Shown here in pieces: positions 52,740-60,550 of a stretch of DNA of 63,997 bases. The notes beneath the pieces are model-generated. The model searched no databases and had not been told where the DNA came from. It was given only the letters and a program-made list of their open reading frames with translations. The first letter of the stretch is position 1; each line of letters begins with the position of its first letter. Source of the DNA: Streptomyces sp. NP-1717 (GTDB lineage: Bacteria; Actinomycetota; Actinomycetes; Streptomycetales; Streptomycetaceae); NCBI RefSeq assembly GCF_022695985.1, contig NZ_JAAPBF010000017.1, forward strand, positions 1-63,997, given 5' to 3'. The position numbers and the translations under genes are program-made.

Positions 52740-52995
52740 GGTGTCGCTCCCAACTCTCCGGACGGCTCTGGGATAGCGGTGTGCCAGGCCTCGCAGAGAC
52801 TATTCCCTCAGTGCGGCCTCGCACCGCCCGGCGTCCGGCGCGAGTTCCCCGGCGCGACGGCGCCTTTTCCCTTTCGTCCCACCTGCCCGCCGGTCACCAC
52901 CCGGGACACACCGGAACGTGTGCCCCAGACGATTTGGCCCCCTATTTCCGGGGCGATATCCGGCAAATCGACATGCTTTTGCCGAGGATGCCGAG

Positions 52996-53085
52996 ATGGC
53001 CTCAGCACTCGTCACGGGCGCCGCGGGATTCATCGGCTCGCATTACCTCCGCCGATGTCCGGGAGACCTCGTTCGGGATCAGTGA
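52996..53085 (+). pseudogene. Truncated NAD-dependent epimerase/dehydratase (RmlB-like) N-terminus
   Basis: The 29-codon frame ATG 52996 to TGA 53085 starts ASALVTGAAGFIGSHYLRR, an excellent match to the N-terminal Rossmann glycine loop (TGAAGFIGSHY) of dTDP-glucose 4,6-dehydratases. After about 20 residues the similarity ends and a stop follows. No other part of the gene is seen, so this is a remnant left by a deletion. Confidence 0.7.
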
Positions 53086-53312
53086 GTTCCGTGGCGCCGC
53101 GCCACCTCGTGGAAGGAGCGCAGCTTCTCGGTCGCCCGGTGCCGTAGAGATTGACCGACGTGCAGTGCAGCTCGTTCCTGACAGCGGCCATGTGCTGCCG
53201 GAAGAGGGGGCGGGACCGGTGCGGTTCCGCCGGGCCCGGACCGAGGCCCGAATAGTCCGTCCCGGTGTGGTAGTTGACGCCCCGCCAGGGCAGAACCGCT
53301 GCCTGTCCTCCC
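53079..53312 (-). pseudogene. Truncated, frameshifted remnant of a Streptomyces abortive-infection/glycosidase-like protein
   Basis: Minus strand. From a GTG near 53312 the frame reads WRGVNYHTGTDYSG, then LFRQHMAAVRNELHCTSVNL, then YGTG. This resembles the start of a Streptomyces family whose members begin with GVxYDTG and have a MRRDLxxIRxELHCxxVxxxG segment. A frameshift near 53125 then joins a second frame with ATEKLRSFHEVARRHGTH, followed by a stop at 53079. The rest is missing. The antisense epimerase remnant ends within this segment. Family naming is from memory and uncertain. Confidence 0.5.
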
Positions 53313-53543
53313 ACTTCGTCCCTCACTCGTGGGGTACGCCGATCGGCCGGGGGCGGCCCTGATCGGGTCTCCCACCGCCATCTCCCGGAAGACGCCGGGG
53401 TGTTCCGTTCCGGGACCGGACGCGGATCCGGTTCCCGTGACGTGCGACCACTCGGTCCGCCCGTTCGCCGGGATCGCGCCGTTCCTGTGGCCGTCGGTGA
53501 TCCGAGTGTCCCTCGCACAGGTTTATCGGCCATACTGCCAGCC
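53313..53543. other. Non-coding remnant region
   Basis: No credible gene in this 231-bp stretch, which completes an 800-bp gene-poor gap that starts at 52740. It ends with CATACT (53531-53536), seven bases before GTG 53544, a probable leaderless promoter of the next gene. Confidence 0.5.
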
Positions 53544-54107
53544 GTGGAGCGCATCGATCCGATAATCCAGCCCGTACCCGCCGCGGGGACCGATCCCGGA
53601 TACATCCCTGGGCTCATGGCACCCCGCCTCGCAGAGGAGACCGACGACGCCGCCAAGGGCGCGCCTCAGGAGGCCGCCGACGAAGAGGTGACCGAAGAGG
53701 CGCGGACGCCTCGCGCGCCGGCCGACGACGAGGCCGGCCCGGAGACCGAGGACGAGGCGGACGAGGCGGTCTCCTTCACGAAGGACGCCTCCGACGGCTC
53801 CGGCACGGACTCCGGTTCCGCCACCGAAGGGCCGGTCTTCGAGGTCAGCGACCGCCGCGCCTCGATGACCGCCGACCGCACCGGCATCCGGCTCACGCTG
53901 GACGAGGAGGAGGCGGAGTTCGGCTGGGCCGAGATCGGCGCCGTGGAGGTCGAGACCCCCCGGTTCGGCCGCCGGTTCACCGTCACACTGCACACGACCG
54001 GCCGCCGCCAGTACCAGTCGGAGGTCGACGCACCCTCCCGGAGCAGCCTCAAGGAGTGGACGGCCGAACTCGACGTCGTGCTGGACGCCTACTTCGAAGA
54101 GAGCTGA
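53544..54107 (+). CDS. Hypothetical acidic protein with C-terminal beta-rich domain
   Basis: A 187-residue protein of no recognised family. The first 100 residues are low-complexity and very acidic (EETDDAAKGAPQEAADEEVT, DDEAGPETEDEADEA). The last 85 form a folded domain: FEVSDRRASMTADRTGIRLT, then EAEFGWAEIGAVEVETPRFG, then RRFTVTLHTTGRRQYQSEVD, and a final helix KEWTAELDVVLDAYFEE. The alternation of strands with a C-terminal helix resembles a PH-like fold, which is inference. GTG 53544 follows a -10-like CATACT. ATG 53616 in frame is an alternative start. Confidence 0.65.
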   Translation: MERIDPIIQPVPAAGTDPGYIPGLMAPRLAEETDDAAKGAPQEAADEEVTEEARTPRAPADDEAGPETEDEADEAVSFTKDASDGSGTDSGSATEGPVFEVSDRRASMTADRTGIRLTLDEEEAEFGWAEIGAVEVETPRFGRRFTVTLHTTGRRQYQSEVDAPSRSSLKEWTAELDVVLDAYFEES

Positions 54108-54148
54108 CCGGCGCCCGGCCCCGCCCGTAGACCTCGTACTCCTCGGTC

Positions 54149-54172
54149 CCGTCCGGACCGCACTCCGGACGG
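54149..54172 (+). terminator. Hairpin terminator
   Basis: CCGTCCGGA (54149-54157) pairs perfectly with TCCGGACGG (54164-54172) across a six-base loop, downstream of the acidic-protein gene. The remainder of the gap to 54282 holds the lipoprotein promoter region; I cannot place its elements. Confidence 0.6.
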
Positions 54173-54282
54173 CCCCGCCCAGGTGGCCGGTGCGCCGGCC
54201 CTCCTGTGCACTGGGGCTGGCGGCCCCGATCGGGCGGGCCGCGTGCTGCCCGCGTGGGCGGCCGACGATCGAGGAGTCCTTG

Positions 54283-54840
54283 ATGACACGGCACACCAGG
54301 ACAGCCACCGCGCTGGCCTCCGCCCTGCTGATCGCCACCGCGGCGGCCGGGTGTTCGAACGGCGGTGGCGGCAATGGCAGCGCCAGCGGCACGGACAGTG
54401 ATGTCAGCAGCCGCGAAGTGGACGTGCTCCCGGCGGCGTCCTCGTCGTCCGCGCCCGCCGTCGACGTGAAGAACGGCAAGTTCGGCAAGATGCTGGTCGA
54501 CGAGAAGGGCATGACGCTCTACGAGTTCGACAAGGACACCAAGAACAAGTCGATGTGCAACGGCTCCTGCGCCACCGCCTGGCCGCCGTTCACCGTGAAG
54601 TCGACGCCGGCCGCCGGCAGCGGTGTCAAGAGCAATCTGCTCAAGACGACGAAGCGCGACGACGGCTCCGAGCAGGTGACGTACAACGGGCGCCCGCTGT
54701 ACCGGTTCGAGGCGGACAAGAAGGCCGGTGACGTCAACGGCCAGGACGTCAACGCCTTCGGCGCCAAGTGGTTCATCATGAACCCCGAGGGCAAGAAGGT
54801 CACCACCCAGCCCCAGAACAACAACGGCGGCGGTTACTGA
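54283..54840 (+). CDS. Secreted lipoprotein with Yx(F/W/Y)xxD repeats
   Basis: A 185-residue lipoprotein. The signal peptide ends in the lipobox TAAAGC (Cys about residue 24). A Ser/Gly-rich linker leads to two copies of the COG4315 motif: LYEFDKDTKNKSMCNGSCAT, with the CNGSCATAWPPF cysteine block, and LYRFEADKKAGDVNGQDVNA, followed by FGAKWFIMNPEG. The family is called the YxFxxD lipoproteins; function is unknown, though many sit beside redox or copper genes. The start is ATG 54283 after GAGGAG. It has an Asn/Gly-rich tail. It precedes a small membrane protein by 177 bp. Confidence 0.9.
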   Translation: MTRHTRTATALASALLIATAAAGCSNGGGGNGSASGTDSDVSSREVDVLPAASSSSAPAVDVKNGKFGKMLVDEKGMTLYEFDKDTKNKSMCNGSCATAWPPFTVKSTPAAGSGVKSNLLKTTKRDDGSEQVTYNGRPLYRFEADKKAGDVNGQDVNAFGAKWFIMNPEGKKVTTQPQNNNGGGY

Positions 54841-55017
54841 TCCTCGGCCCGTCCGGCCGACGAACGCCCGGAGACGGCCCGCGCCGTCGCTCCGTGAGCA
54901 CTGCCGCCGGACGTCCGGACGGCGCAGGCGGTGGCGGCGGCGCGCACCGACGGCGACCGGGGGCGTTCCCGGTGAGCCCGGCCGGCGGCCCCCTCCACGG
55001 CGCGAATGGAGACGCCC

Positions 55018-55473
55018 ATGTCATCACAGCCCCCCGCCTCGCACGCCGCGCCCTCGAACCGGGGCGGCGCCGGCCGTATCGTGCGGGGCGTCGTACGGGT
55101 GATCGCCGCGGCGGCCCTGGCCCTCGACGCGTACTACCACGCGGATCTCGCCCCCCAGTACGACGAGGTCACGAAGGACATCAGCCAGGGCGACCTCTTC
55201 CGGATCGAGGCGGGCCTCGCGGCGCTGGCCGCGCTCCTGGTCCTCGTCTGGCGCCGGTTCCTCGGCGATGCCTTCGCCTGGGCGGTGGCCGCCGGCGGGC
55301 TCGCGCTCCTGCTCATCTACCGCTACGTGAACGTCGGCAATCTCGGACCGATTCCGAACATGTACGAGCCGCTCTGGTACGGCGAGAAGCAGGCCACCGT
55401 CGTGGTCGAGGCGATCGCCGTGGTCACCACGGCGTTTCTGCTGGTTTTCCGTCCCCGGAGTAATCTGAAGTGA
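55018..55473 (+). CDS. Small membrane protein
   Basis: A 151-residue membrane protein with four likely helices (about residues 23-40, 62-80, 87-106 and 126-143), e.g. LALDAYYHADLAPQYDEV between helices 1 and 2 and VNVGNLGPIPNMYEPLWYG between 3 and 4. The short loop DLAPQYD followed by KDISQGDLFR is seen in homologous Streptomyces membrane proteins, from memory, but I cannot name a family. The start is ATG 55018 behind GGAG; ATG 55006 adds four residues. It lies 177 bp after the lipoprotein gene on the same strand, so a functional link is possible. Confidence 0.75.
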   Translation: MSSQPPASHAAPSNRGGAGRIVRGVVRVIAAAALALDAYYHADLAPQYDEVTKDISQGDLFRIEAGLAALAALLVLVWRRFLGDAFAWAVAAGGLALLLIYRYVNVGNLGPIPNMYEPLWYGEKQATVVVEAIAVVTTAFLLVFRPRSNLK

Positions 55474-55513
55474 GCGGGGGCGAGCTGAGTGCTGGAGGTG
55501 AGGGCAACGGTTC

Positions 55514-55735
55514 ATGTCCGTCACAGATGACTCCGCGCAGAGCCCGGTGGGAGCGGTCGGACGGATCACCGTCCCGATCCCGCCCAACGGCCCGGGGGAA
55601 GTCCTGGTGGCCGTGCGCGGCGGTTCAGAGGCGTACGCGGCCTGGTCCGACCGGCCGATCGGCACGAACGTCCGGGTGCTGGTGACCGACCGTGTCTCGG
55701 CCCGCTCGGTGGTGGTGGAGCCTCTTCCCGAGTGA
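55514..55735 (+). CDS. NfeD-like OB-fold protein
   Basis: A 73-residue soluble protein resembling the C-terminal OB-fold domain of NfeD proteins: AVGRITVPIPPNGPGEVLVA, then SDRPIGTNVRVLVTDRVSAR, then VVVEPLPE. NfeD partners flotillins in bacterial membrane microdomains. The usual NfeD membrane segment is absent, so it is a short soluble version. It lies 87 bp upstream of the flotillin-like gene on the same strand and probably shares its transcript. The start is ATG 55514, behind GGAGGTGAGGG slightly far upstream. Confidence 0.75.
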   Translation: MSVTDDSAQSPVGAVGRITVPIPPNGPGEVLVAVRGGSEAYAAWSDRPIGTNVRVLVTDRVSARSVVVEPLPE

Positions 55736-55822
55736 GGCCCACGCGAACGCGAAGACGCATGTACCGCGGAACTGTCTCGCGGTGCATGCGGTGTGAGTGT
55801 GTAGGAGGACAGGAGTTCCCTC

Positions 55823-56983
55823 ATGTTGTTCTGGCGTGTTCCAGCACCGAACGAGGCGATGCTCATCTCCGGTTCCAAACGACAGGTCCAGGACACCCAG
55901 TTCCGGATAGTCACCGGTCACGGCAGTTTCGTTCTTCCCATCAAGCAGAAGGCCCGCATGCTGTCCCTGGCGCTGCGGGAGGCGGAGATCGCCGAGGACT
56001 GCGTCACCCAGCAGGGCATCCGGCTGACCGTGCGCGCGGTGACCGTGTTCAAGGTCGGTGACGACGCCGTGTCGATCGCCAACGCCGCCCGGCGCTTCCT
56101 CGCCGAGCAGGACCGGATGGAGGAGCTGGTGGGGCGGATCTTCGCCGGTCACCTGCGATCCATCATCGGCGGACTGACCGTGGAGCAGATCATCCGCGAG
56201 CGGGACAGGGTCGCCCAGGAAGTGAAGGCGGGCAGCCACAGCGAGATGGAGAAGCTCGGCATCGTCGTGGACGCCCTCCAGATCCAGGAGATCGAGGACG
56301 CCACCGGCTACATCAACAACCTGGCGGCGCCGCACGCGGCGGCCGTCGCGAGCCAGGCCCGTATCGCCGCGGCCAGGGCGGACCAGGAGGCCGCCGAGCG
56401 CGAGCAGCAGGCGGCGGCGCTGAAGGCCGAGTACGAGAGGGACACCTCGATCAAGCGCGCCGGTTTCGAGGCCCAGACCGAGCAGGTACGGGCTCGTGCC
56501 TCGCAGGCGGGACCCCTCGCCCAGGCGAAGGCGTCGCAGGAGGTAATCGAGGAGCAGACGGCGCTGGCGGAGCGGCAGGCCATGCTGGCGGCGCAGCGGC
56601 TGGAGGCGGAGGTCAGGCGCCCGGCGGACGCGGAGGCGTACCGCAGGCGGACCCTCGCCCAGGCGCAGGCCGACGCGAACACCGCGCGGGCCGTCTCGCT
56701 GCGCGACGGCAACCAGGAACTCCTGGCGGCCAACCGGGTCGTGGAGGTACTGCCGGAGCTGGTGGACTCGGCGGCCAAGGGCCTCGCGGATTCCCACCTC
56801 ACCGTCCTCAACGGCACCGACGGGGTCAACGAGGTCGCGGCCGGGCTGGTCGGCCAGGGCATGACCATCCTCAACTCGCTTCAGGGCACCACCGGTTCGA
56901 CCCGTGCGCCGTCCGAGGGGGAGCAGGAGCGGACACAGAGGACGAACGGCAAGGCCCCGGCCCGGGTGGACAGGGCCGCCTGA
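55823..56983 (+). CDS. Flotillin-like SPFH/band 7 protein
   Basis: A 386-residue flotillin-type protein. An SPFH/band 7 domain covers about residues 1-180 (MLFWRVPAPNEAMLISGSKR, then VTVFKVGDDAVSIANAARRF, then IVVDALQIQEIEDATGYINN). The next 150 residues are a long Ala/Glu/Gln coiled coil (ARIAAARADQEAAEREQQAA and so on) typical of flotillins. The N-terminal hydrophobic hairpin of classical flotillins is weak, so membrane attachment may be through lipidation or its NfeD-like partner. The C-terminus is disordered. It probably organises membrane domains and affects signalling or stress response. The start is ATG 55823, with GGAGGACAGGAG just upstream. Confidence 0.9.
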   Translation: MLFWRVPAPNEAMLISGSKRQVQDTQFRIVTGHGSFVLPIKQKARMLSLALREAEIAEDCVTQQGIRLTVRAVTVFKVGDDAVSIANAARRFLAEQDRMEELVGRIFAGHLRSIIGGLTVEQIIRERDRVAQEVKAGSHSEMEKLGIVVDALQIQEIEDATGYINNLAAPHAAAVASQARIAAARADQEAAEREQQAAALKAEYERDTSIKRAGFEAQTEQVRARASQAGPLAQAKASQEVIEEQTALAERQAMLAAQRLEAEVRRPADAEAYRRRTLAQAQADANTARAVSLRDGNQELLAANRVVEVLPELVDSAAKGLADSHLTVLNGTDGVNEVAAGLVGQGMTILNSLQGTTGSTRAPSEGEQERTQRTNGKAPARVDRAA

Positions 56984-57040
56984 CCGCGGGCAGGAGCGGG
57001 CTGTGCTCGGGACCGCCTCGGAGTCCGCGGCGCCGGCTGA

Positions 57041-57544
57041 CTACGCCTCCCGCCGCCGGCCGGTTCCCCGCCGCCGGCCCTCCTCGGCGGGCCGGGAGAT
57101 GGACCGGGACTGCACGTGCTCGTAGACCATCGTCGTCTGGACGTCGGCCACCTCGCGCCGCTCCGTGAGGCGGTCGATGACGAAGGCGTACAGCCCGTCC
57201 ACGTCCGGGACCGCCACGTGCAGGAGGAAGTCGTGCGGGCCCGACGTCACGAACAGGCCGATGACCTCGGGCAGTTGGGCCGCCCACTCGCGGAAGCCCT
57301 CGATGACGGGGCGGGACGGCGGTCTGATCCGTACGGAGATCAGCGCCTGTACGGAGCGGCCCACCGACTCCAGATCGAGTGCCGCGTGGAATCCGTCGAT
57401 CACTCCCCGCTCGCGCAGGATCTTGACCCGTTCCAGCGAGGTGGAGGGGGAGACGCCCGTCTTGGCCGCCAGATCGCGGTTGGTCTGCCGTGCATCGTGC
57501 TGGAGCTCCCGCAGCAGAGCCCAGTCGAGCGCATCAAGTTCCAC
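57041..57544 (-). CDS. Lrp/AsnC-family transcriptional regulator
   Basis: A 167-residue regulator with an N-terminal winged HTH (LDALDWALLRELQHDARQTN, then TGVSPSTSLERVKILRERGV) and a RAM domain (VTSGPHDFLLHVAVPDVDGL). It starts at GTG 57544. The C-terminus has a basic tail (RPAEEGRRRGTGRRREA) not usual for the family. It is divergent from a DUF2000 gene 73 bp away; this pair is common in actinobacteria, so the DUF2000 protein is the likely target. It is the third Lrp/AsnC regulator in the window. Confidence 0.9.
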   Translation of the reverse strand: MELDALDWALLRELQHDARQTNRDLAAKTGVSPSTSLERVKILRERGVIDGFHAALDLESVGRSVQALISVRIRPPSRPVIEGFREWAAQLPEVIGLFVTSGPHDFLLHVAVPDVDGLYAFVIDRLTERREVADVQTTMVYEHVQSRSISRPAEEGRRRGTGRRREA

Positions 57545-57617
57545 GATGTTGCCCTTCCACCGTACGAAGTGCGCCGCAGCTCCCCATCGTACGCATGACT
57601 GCCTACCGTTTCGAGGT

Positions 57618-58091
57618 ATGACCGCTCAGAACGACACTGCTCAGCACACCGGCACCGTACGGACCGACCTCTCCACCCGCCACGCCCCGCTCAAGTGGGT
57701 CGTCGTCGTGGACGAGGACCTGCCCGCCGGGCGTGCGGTGAACGCGGCGGCCTGTATGGCCGCCGCCGTCGGCAGGGCTCTGCCGGACCTGCTCGGCGGC
57801 GACGGCCACGACGGATCGGGCCATCCGCACCCGGGACTGCCCTGGGCGGGCTGCTCCGTCCTCGCCGCCGACGCCGCCACTCTCCACGCCCTGCGGGAGA
57901 AGGCGGCAGCCAAGGAGGACGTCTTCGTGGTCGACATGCCCGAGCCCGCCCAGACGTCGCGGATCTACGACGAGTACCTCGACCTGCTCGCCGGTACGAA
58001 GCACGAGGACCTCACCTACCACGCGGTCTCCCTCGTCGGCCCGCGCAACCGGATCGGCAAGCTCGTGGGCAAGCTGCCGCTGCTCCGCTGA
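57618..58091 (+). CDS. DUF2000-domain protein
   Basis: A 157-residue DUF2000 protein. The core has PLKWVVVVDEDLPAGRAVNA (residues about 26-45), GCSVLAADAATLHALREKAA and LTYHAVSLVGPRNRIGKLVG, which match the family. The fold relates to peptidyl-tRNA hydrolase II, but enzymatic activity has not been shown. It starts at ATG 57618. TACCGT (57604-57609) ends eight bases upstream, consistent with a leaderless transcript. It is divergent from an Lrp/AsnC regulator, which may control it in response to an amino acid. Confidence 0.85.
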   Translation: MTAQNDTAQHTGTVRTDLSTRHAPLKWVVVVDEDLPAGRAVNAAACMAAAVGRALPDLLGGDGHDGSGHPHPGLPWAGCSVLAADAATLHALREKAAAKEDVFVVDMPEPAQTSRIYDEYLDLLAGTKHEDLTYHAVSLVGPRNRIGKLVGKLPLLR

Positions 58092-58131
58092 CCGGCCGAC
58101 ACGCCCCGCCGCGAAGGCGGTTGACGCCCCG

Positions 58132-59103
58132 TCAGGATTTGACGCCCAGCACGATCTTCCCGCGGGTGCGTCCCTCCTGGACGCGGCGGTGCGCCTCGGC
58201 CGCCTCCGCCAGCGGCAGGACGTCCTCCACCTCGACGCGCACCACGCCCTGGTCGATCAGCCCGGCGATCCGGGTCAGGGCGGGGCCGTCCGGCTCCACC
58301 AGGAACGCCGTCGCGTTCAGCCCCCGCGCGCGGGCGCCCTCCAGCACCTCCGGGGCGACGCCGGACGGGACGGCGACGATCGTGCCGCCCGGCCGCAGGG
58401 TCTCCAGCGAGCGCGTGGTCGTCGAGTCGTGGCCGTCGCCGACCAGGTCGATGACGACGTCGACGTCGCTCACGGCGTCCTCGAAGCGGACCTTCGTGTA
58501 GTCCACGAGCTCGTCCGCGCCCAGCTCACGCAGCCAGTCGTGCTTGGCCGCGCTCGCCGTCCCGATGACATGGGCCCCGAGGTGCTTGGCGAACTGCACC
58601 GCCAGATGGCCCACGCCGCCCGCCGCCGCGTGGATCAGCACCCGCTGCCCCGCCTCGACGCGCGCCGCGTCCACGAGCGACTGCCAGGCGGTCAGTCCGG
58701 CCAGCGGTACGGCCGCGGCGGTCTCGTGGCCGACCGTGCGCGGCTTGAGCGCGAACTGCCGCGAGGGGGCCGTCACGTACTCGGCGTACGCGGAGGCCGG
58801 CCGGGGGAACCACGGCATCCCGTACACCTCGTCGCCGGCCTTCAGCGTGTGCACCCCGAAGCCGACCTCCTCCACGACGCCGGACACGTCCCAGCCCAGG
58901 ACGAACGGCGGCTCGCCGAGGAGACCGGCCATGCCGCCGCTCTCCCGGGACTTCCAGTCGACCGGGTTCACGCCCGCCGCGTGCACCCGTACCAGTACCT
59001 CCGTCGGGACCGGCCGGGGCCGCGGACGCTCGGAGAGACGCAGCACCTCGGGTCCGCCGAGGGAGTCCTGGGTGATCGCGCGCATCGTCGGCTCACTGCT
59101 CAT
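58132..59103 (-). CDS. NADP-dependent quinone-oxidoreductase-type MDR protein
   Basis: A 323-residue medium-chain reductase of the zinc-free quinone oxidoreductase (QOR) group. The N-terminal GroES-like domain has VLVRVHAAGVNPVDWKSRES. The Rossmann nucleotide-binding loop is IHAAAGGVGHLAVQFAKHLG (about residues 147-166), then VIGTASAAKHDWLRELGADE. The zinc ligands of alcohol dehydrogenases are missing. It reduces quinones or alkenals with NADPH. The start is ATG 59103. A decayed HxlR regulator gene lies next to it on the other strand; HxlR proteins often control this oxidoreductase type, so it probably lost its regulator. Confidence 0.9.
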   Translation of the reverse strand: MSSEPTMRAITQDSLGGPEVLRLSERPRPRPVPTEVLVRVHAAGVNPVDWKSRESGGMAGLLGEPPFVLGWDVSGVVEEVGFGVHTLKAGDEVYGMPWFPRPASAYAEYVTAPSRQFALKPRTVGHETAAAVPLAGLTAWQSLVDAARVEAGQRVLIHAAAGGVGHLAVQFAKHLGAHVIGTASAAKHDWLRELGADELVDYTKVRFEDAVSDVDVVIDLVGDGHDSTTTRSLETLRPGGTIVAVPSGVAPEVLEGARARGLNATAFLVEPDGPALTRIAGLIDQGVVRVEVEDVLPLAEAAEAHRRVQEGRTRGKIVLGVKS

Positions 59104-59152
59104 ATGGGTCAAGGCTCCTGGAAGAGTGCGGTGGATCTTCGACACCGAAAAC

Positions 59153-59167
59153 GTACCCTCCGGGTAC
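59153..59167. promoter_or_regulatory. Palindrome GTACCC-TCC-GGGTAC, relict HxlR operator
   Basis: A perfect 6-bp inverted repeat with a three-base centre lies 50 bp upstream of the oxidoreductase start and immediately ahead of the HxlR remnant. GTACC-type palindromes are typical at HxlR-controlled divergent promoters. It may still be bound by a paralogue. Confidence 0.6.
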
Positions 59168-59169
59168 TG

Positions 59170-59251
59170 GTAACCCGCAAGGGACGTCTACGCCGCCCAG
59201 TGCCCCTCCCGGGACGTCCTCGGCCTGCTCGCCGACGCATGGGCCGCCCTG
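59170..59251 (+). pseudogene. Decayed HxlR-family regulator
   Basis: The reading frame from 59183 encodes DVYAAQCPSRDVLGLLADAW, a close match to the HxlR N-terminus (DVYAAxCPSRxVLxxIxDKW). The preceding four codons VTRK (59170-59181) are in a different frame, one base off, showing a frameshift, and the initiation codon appears as GTA, not GTG. Similarity ends after about 23 residues. The gene is thus dead by start loss, frameshift and truncation. Its divergent position to the QOR gene identifies it as the former local regulator. Confidence 0.7.
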
Positions 59252-59301
59252 CGGTCCCGCTCCACCTCGACGACACACGGACCCCGGAGCAGGGCGCGGC
59301 G

Positions 59302-59466
59302 TCAGTTGCCCCGTGAGGCGATCATCGCGACCGTCACCAGCCCAAGTACCACCCACCCGAACCAGAGCCAGCCGCTGCTCCCCAGTGCCGCCGTGTAGCC
59401 CGTCACGACCACCAGCGCACCGACGGTGAGTATCCCCATCGCCTTCGTGGATCCGGATCCGGACAT
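59302..59466 (-). CDS. Small membrane protein, 54 residues
   Basis: A 54-residue protein with two hydrophobic helices (about residues 8-27 and 32-48: MGILTVGALVVVTGYTAALG, WLWFGWVVLGLVTVAMIASR). The ATG at 59466 has a strong GGAGGAGG nine bases upstream, better than most genes here, which supports expression. The family is unknown. It lies 61 bp downstream of the CtaG-like gene on the same strand, so it might be in that operon and could help in cytochrome oxidase assembly, which is inference. Confidence 0.7.
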   Translation of the reverse strand: MSGSGSTKAMGILTVGALVVVTGYTAALGSSGWLWFGWVVLGLVTVAMIASRGN

Positions 59467-59527
59467 GTACGTCCTCCTCCTGGCCGTGGCCGTAAAGACC
59501 ATCGTCACCCGAAAGGTGGCTTCCGCG

Positions 59528-60478
59528 CTACTGTCCGCGTGCCCGCAACGACGCGAGGTAGGCGTTGTACGCCGCCAGCTCCTTGTCGCCGTCCCTGTCG
59601 GCGGCCCGGTCCGAGCGCTTCGCCTGGCGCTGGTCCGAGCGGTACCACTGGTACACCAGCGCGATCAGCACCAGGACCGACGGGATCTCGCTGAACGCCC
59701 AGGCGATACCCCCGGCGGCGTTCTGGTCGGAGAGCGCGTCGATGCCCAGGGACGCGGGCGGATTCTCGTACGCCCGCACCATCGGCTCGCTCGCCATCAT
59801 CAGCGCGATCCCGAAGAACGCGTGGAACGGCATCCCGGCGAAGAGCTCCAGCATCCGCATCAGATAGCCGGGCCGGTGCGGCCCCGGGTCCACCCCCATG
59901 ATCGGCCAGAAGAAGATCAGCCCGGTGGCGAGGAAGTGCACCATCATCGCGATGTGCCCCGGCTTCGACTCCATGAGGAAGTCGAACAGCGGGGTGAAGT
60001 AGAGACCGTAGAGGCTCGCGATGAAGAGCGGGATCGTGAAGACGGGGTGCGAGACGAACCGCACGAACCGGCTGTGCAGCACCACCAGCAGCACCTCACG
60101 CGGTCCCTTGCGCCCCCGGCCCGCGACCGGCAGCGCCCGCAGCGCCAGCGTCACCGGCGCCCCGAGGAGCAGCAGGATCGGCGAGACCATGCTGATCACC
60201 ATGTGCTGGACCATGTGCACGCTGAACATGACCATGCCGTAGTCGTTCAGCCCGGTGCACATCATCAGCGCCACGCTCAGCACACCGAGCACGAAGGCGA
60301 CGGTGCGGCCCGGCGACCAGCCGTCGCCCCGCGAGCGGAGCCGCACGACACCCCAGCCGTACAGCGCGAGCGCCAGCAGACACCCGACGACGAAGAAGGC
60401 GTCGGGTGAGAACTCCAGCGCGCGGCTCAGCGTGAACGGCGGCAGATCCATCGTCGTGCCGTGCCCGCCGTGATCCAT
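59528..60478 (-). CDS. CtaG-type cytochrome c oxidase assembly membrane protein
   Basis: A 316-residue membrane protein of the Caa3_CtaG family (COG3336). It has seven to eight helices. His-rich conserved motifs include VHMVQHMVISMVSPILLLLG, RFVSHPVFTIPLFIASLYGL, MMVHFLATGLIFFWPIMGVD and AGMPFHAFFGIALMM. The family is needed for caa3 oxidase/copper-dependent assembly in Bacillus, and actinobacterial members are linked to copper and respiration. The N-terminal DHGGHGTTMD holds His residues that may bind copper. The C-terminus is a charged cytoplasmic tail. It lies downstream of pfkA beyond a terminator. Confidence 0.88.
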   Translation of the reverse strand: MDHGGHGTTMDLPPFTLSRALEFSPDAFFVVGCLLALALYGWGVVRLRSRGDGWSPGRTVAFVLGVLSVALMMCTGLNDYGMVMFSVHMVQHMVISMVSPILLLLGAPVTLALRALPVAGRGRKGPREVLLVVLHSRFVRFVSHPVFTIPLFIASLYGLYFTPLFDFLMESKPGHIAMMVHFLATGLIFFWPIMGVDPGPHRPGYLMRMLELFAGMPFHAFFGIALMMASEPMVRAYENPPASLGIDALSDQNAAGGIAWAFSEIPSVLVLIALVYQWYRSDQRQAKRSDRAADRDGDKELAAYNAYLASLRARGQ

Positions 60479-60550
60479 ACGTGCTCTCCCGAAGGGACGA
60501 TCCAGGACGATCCTGAATGGTGCGATGTGTCCGCACCCGGGAACAGACTA

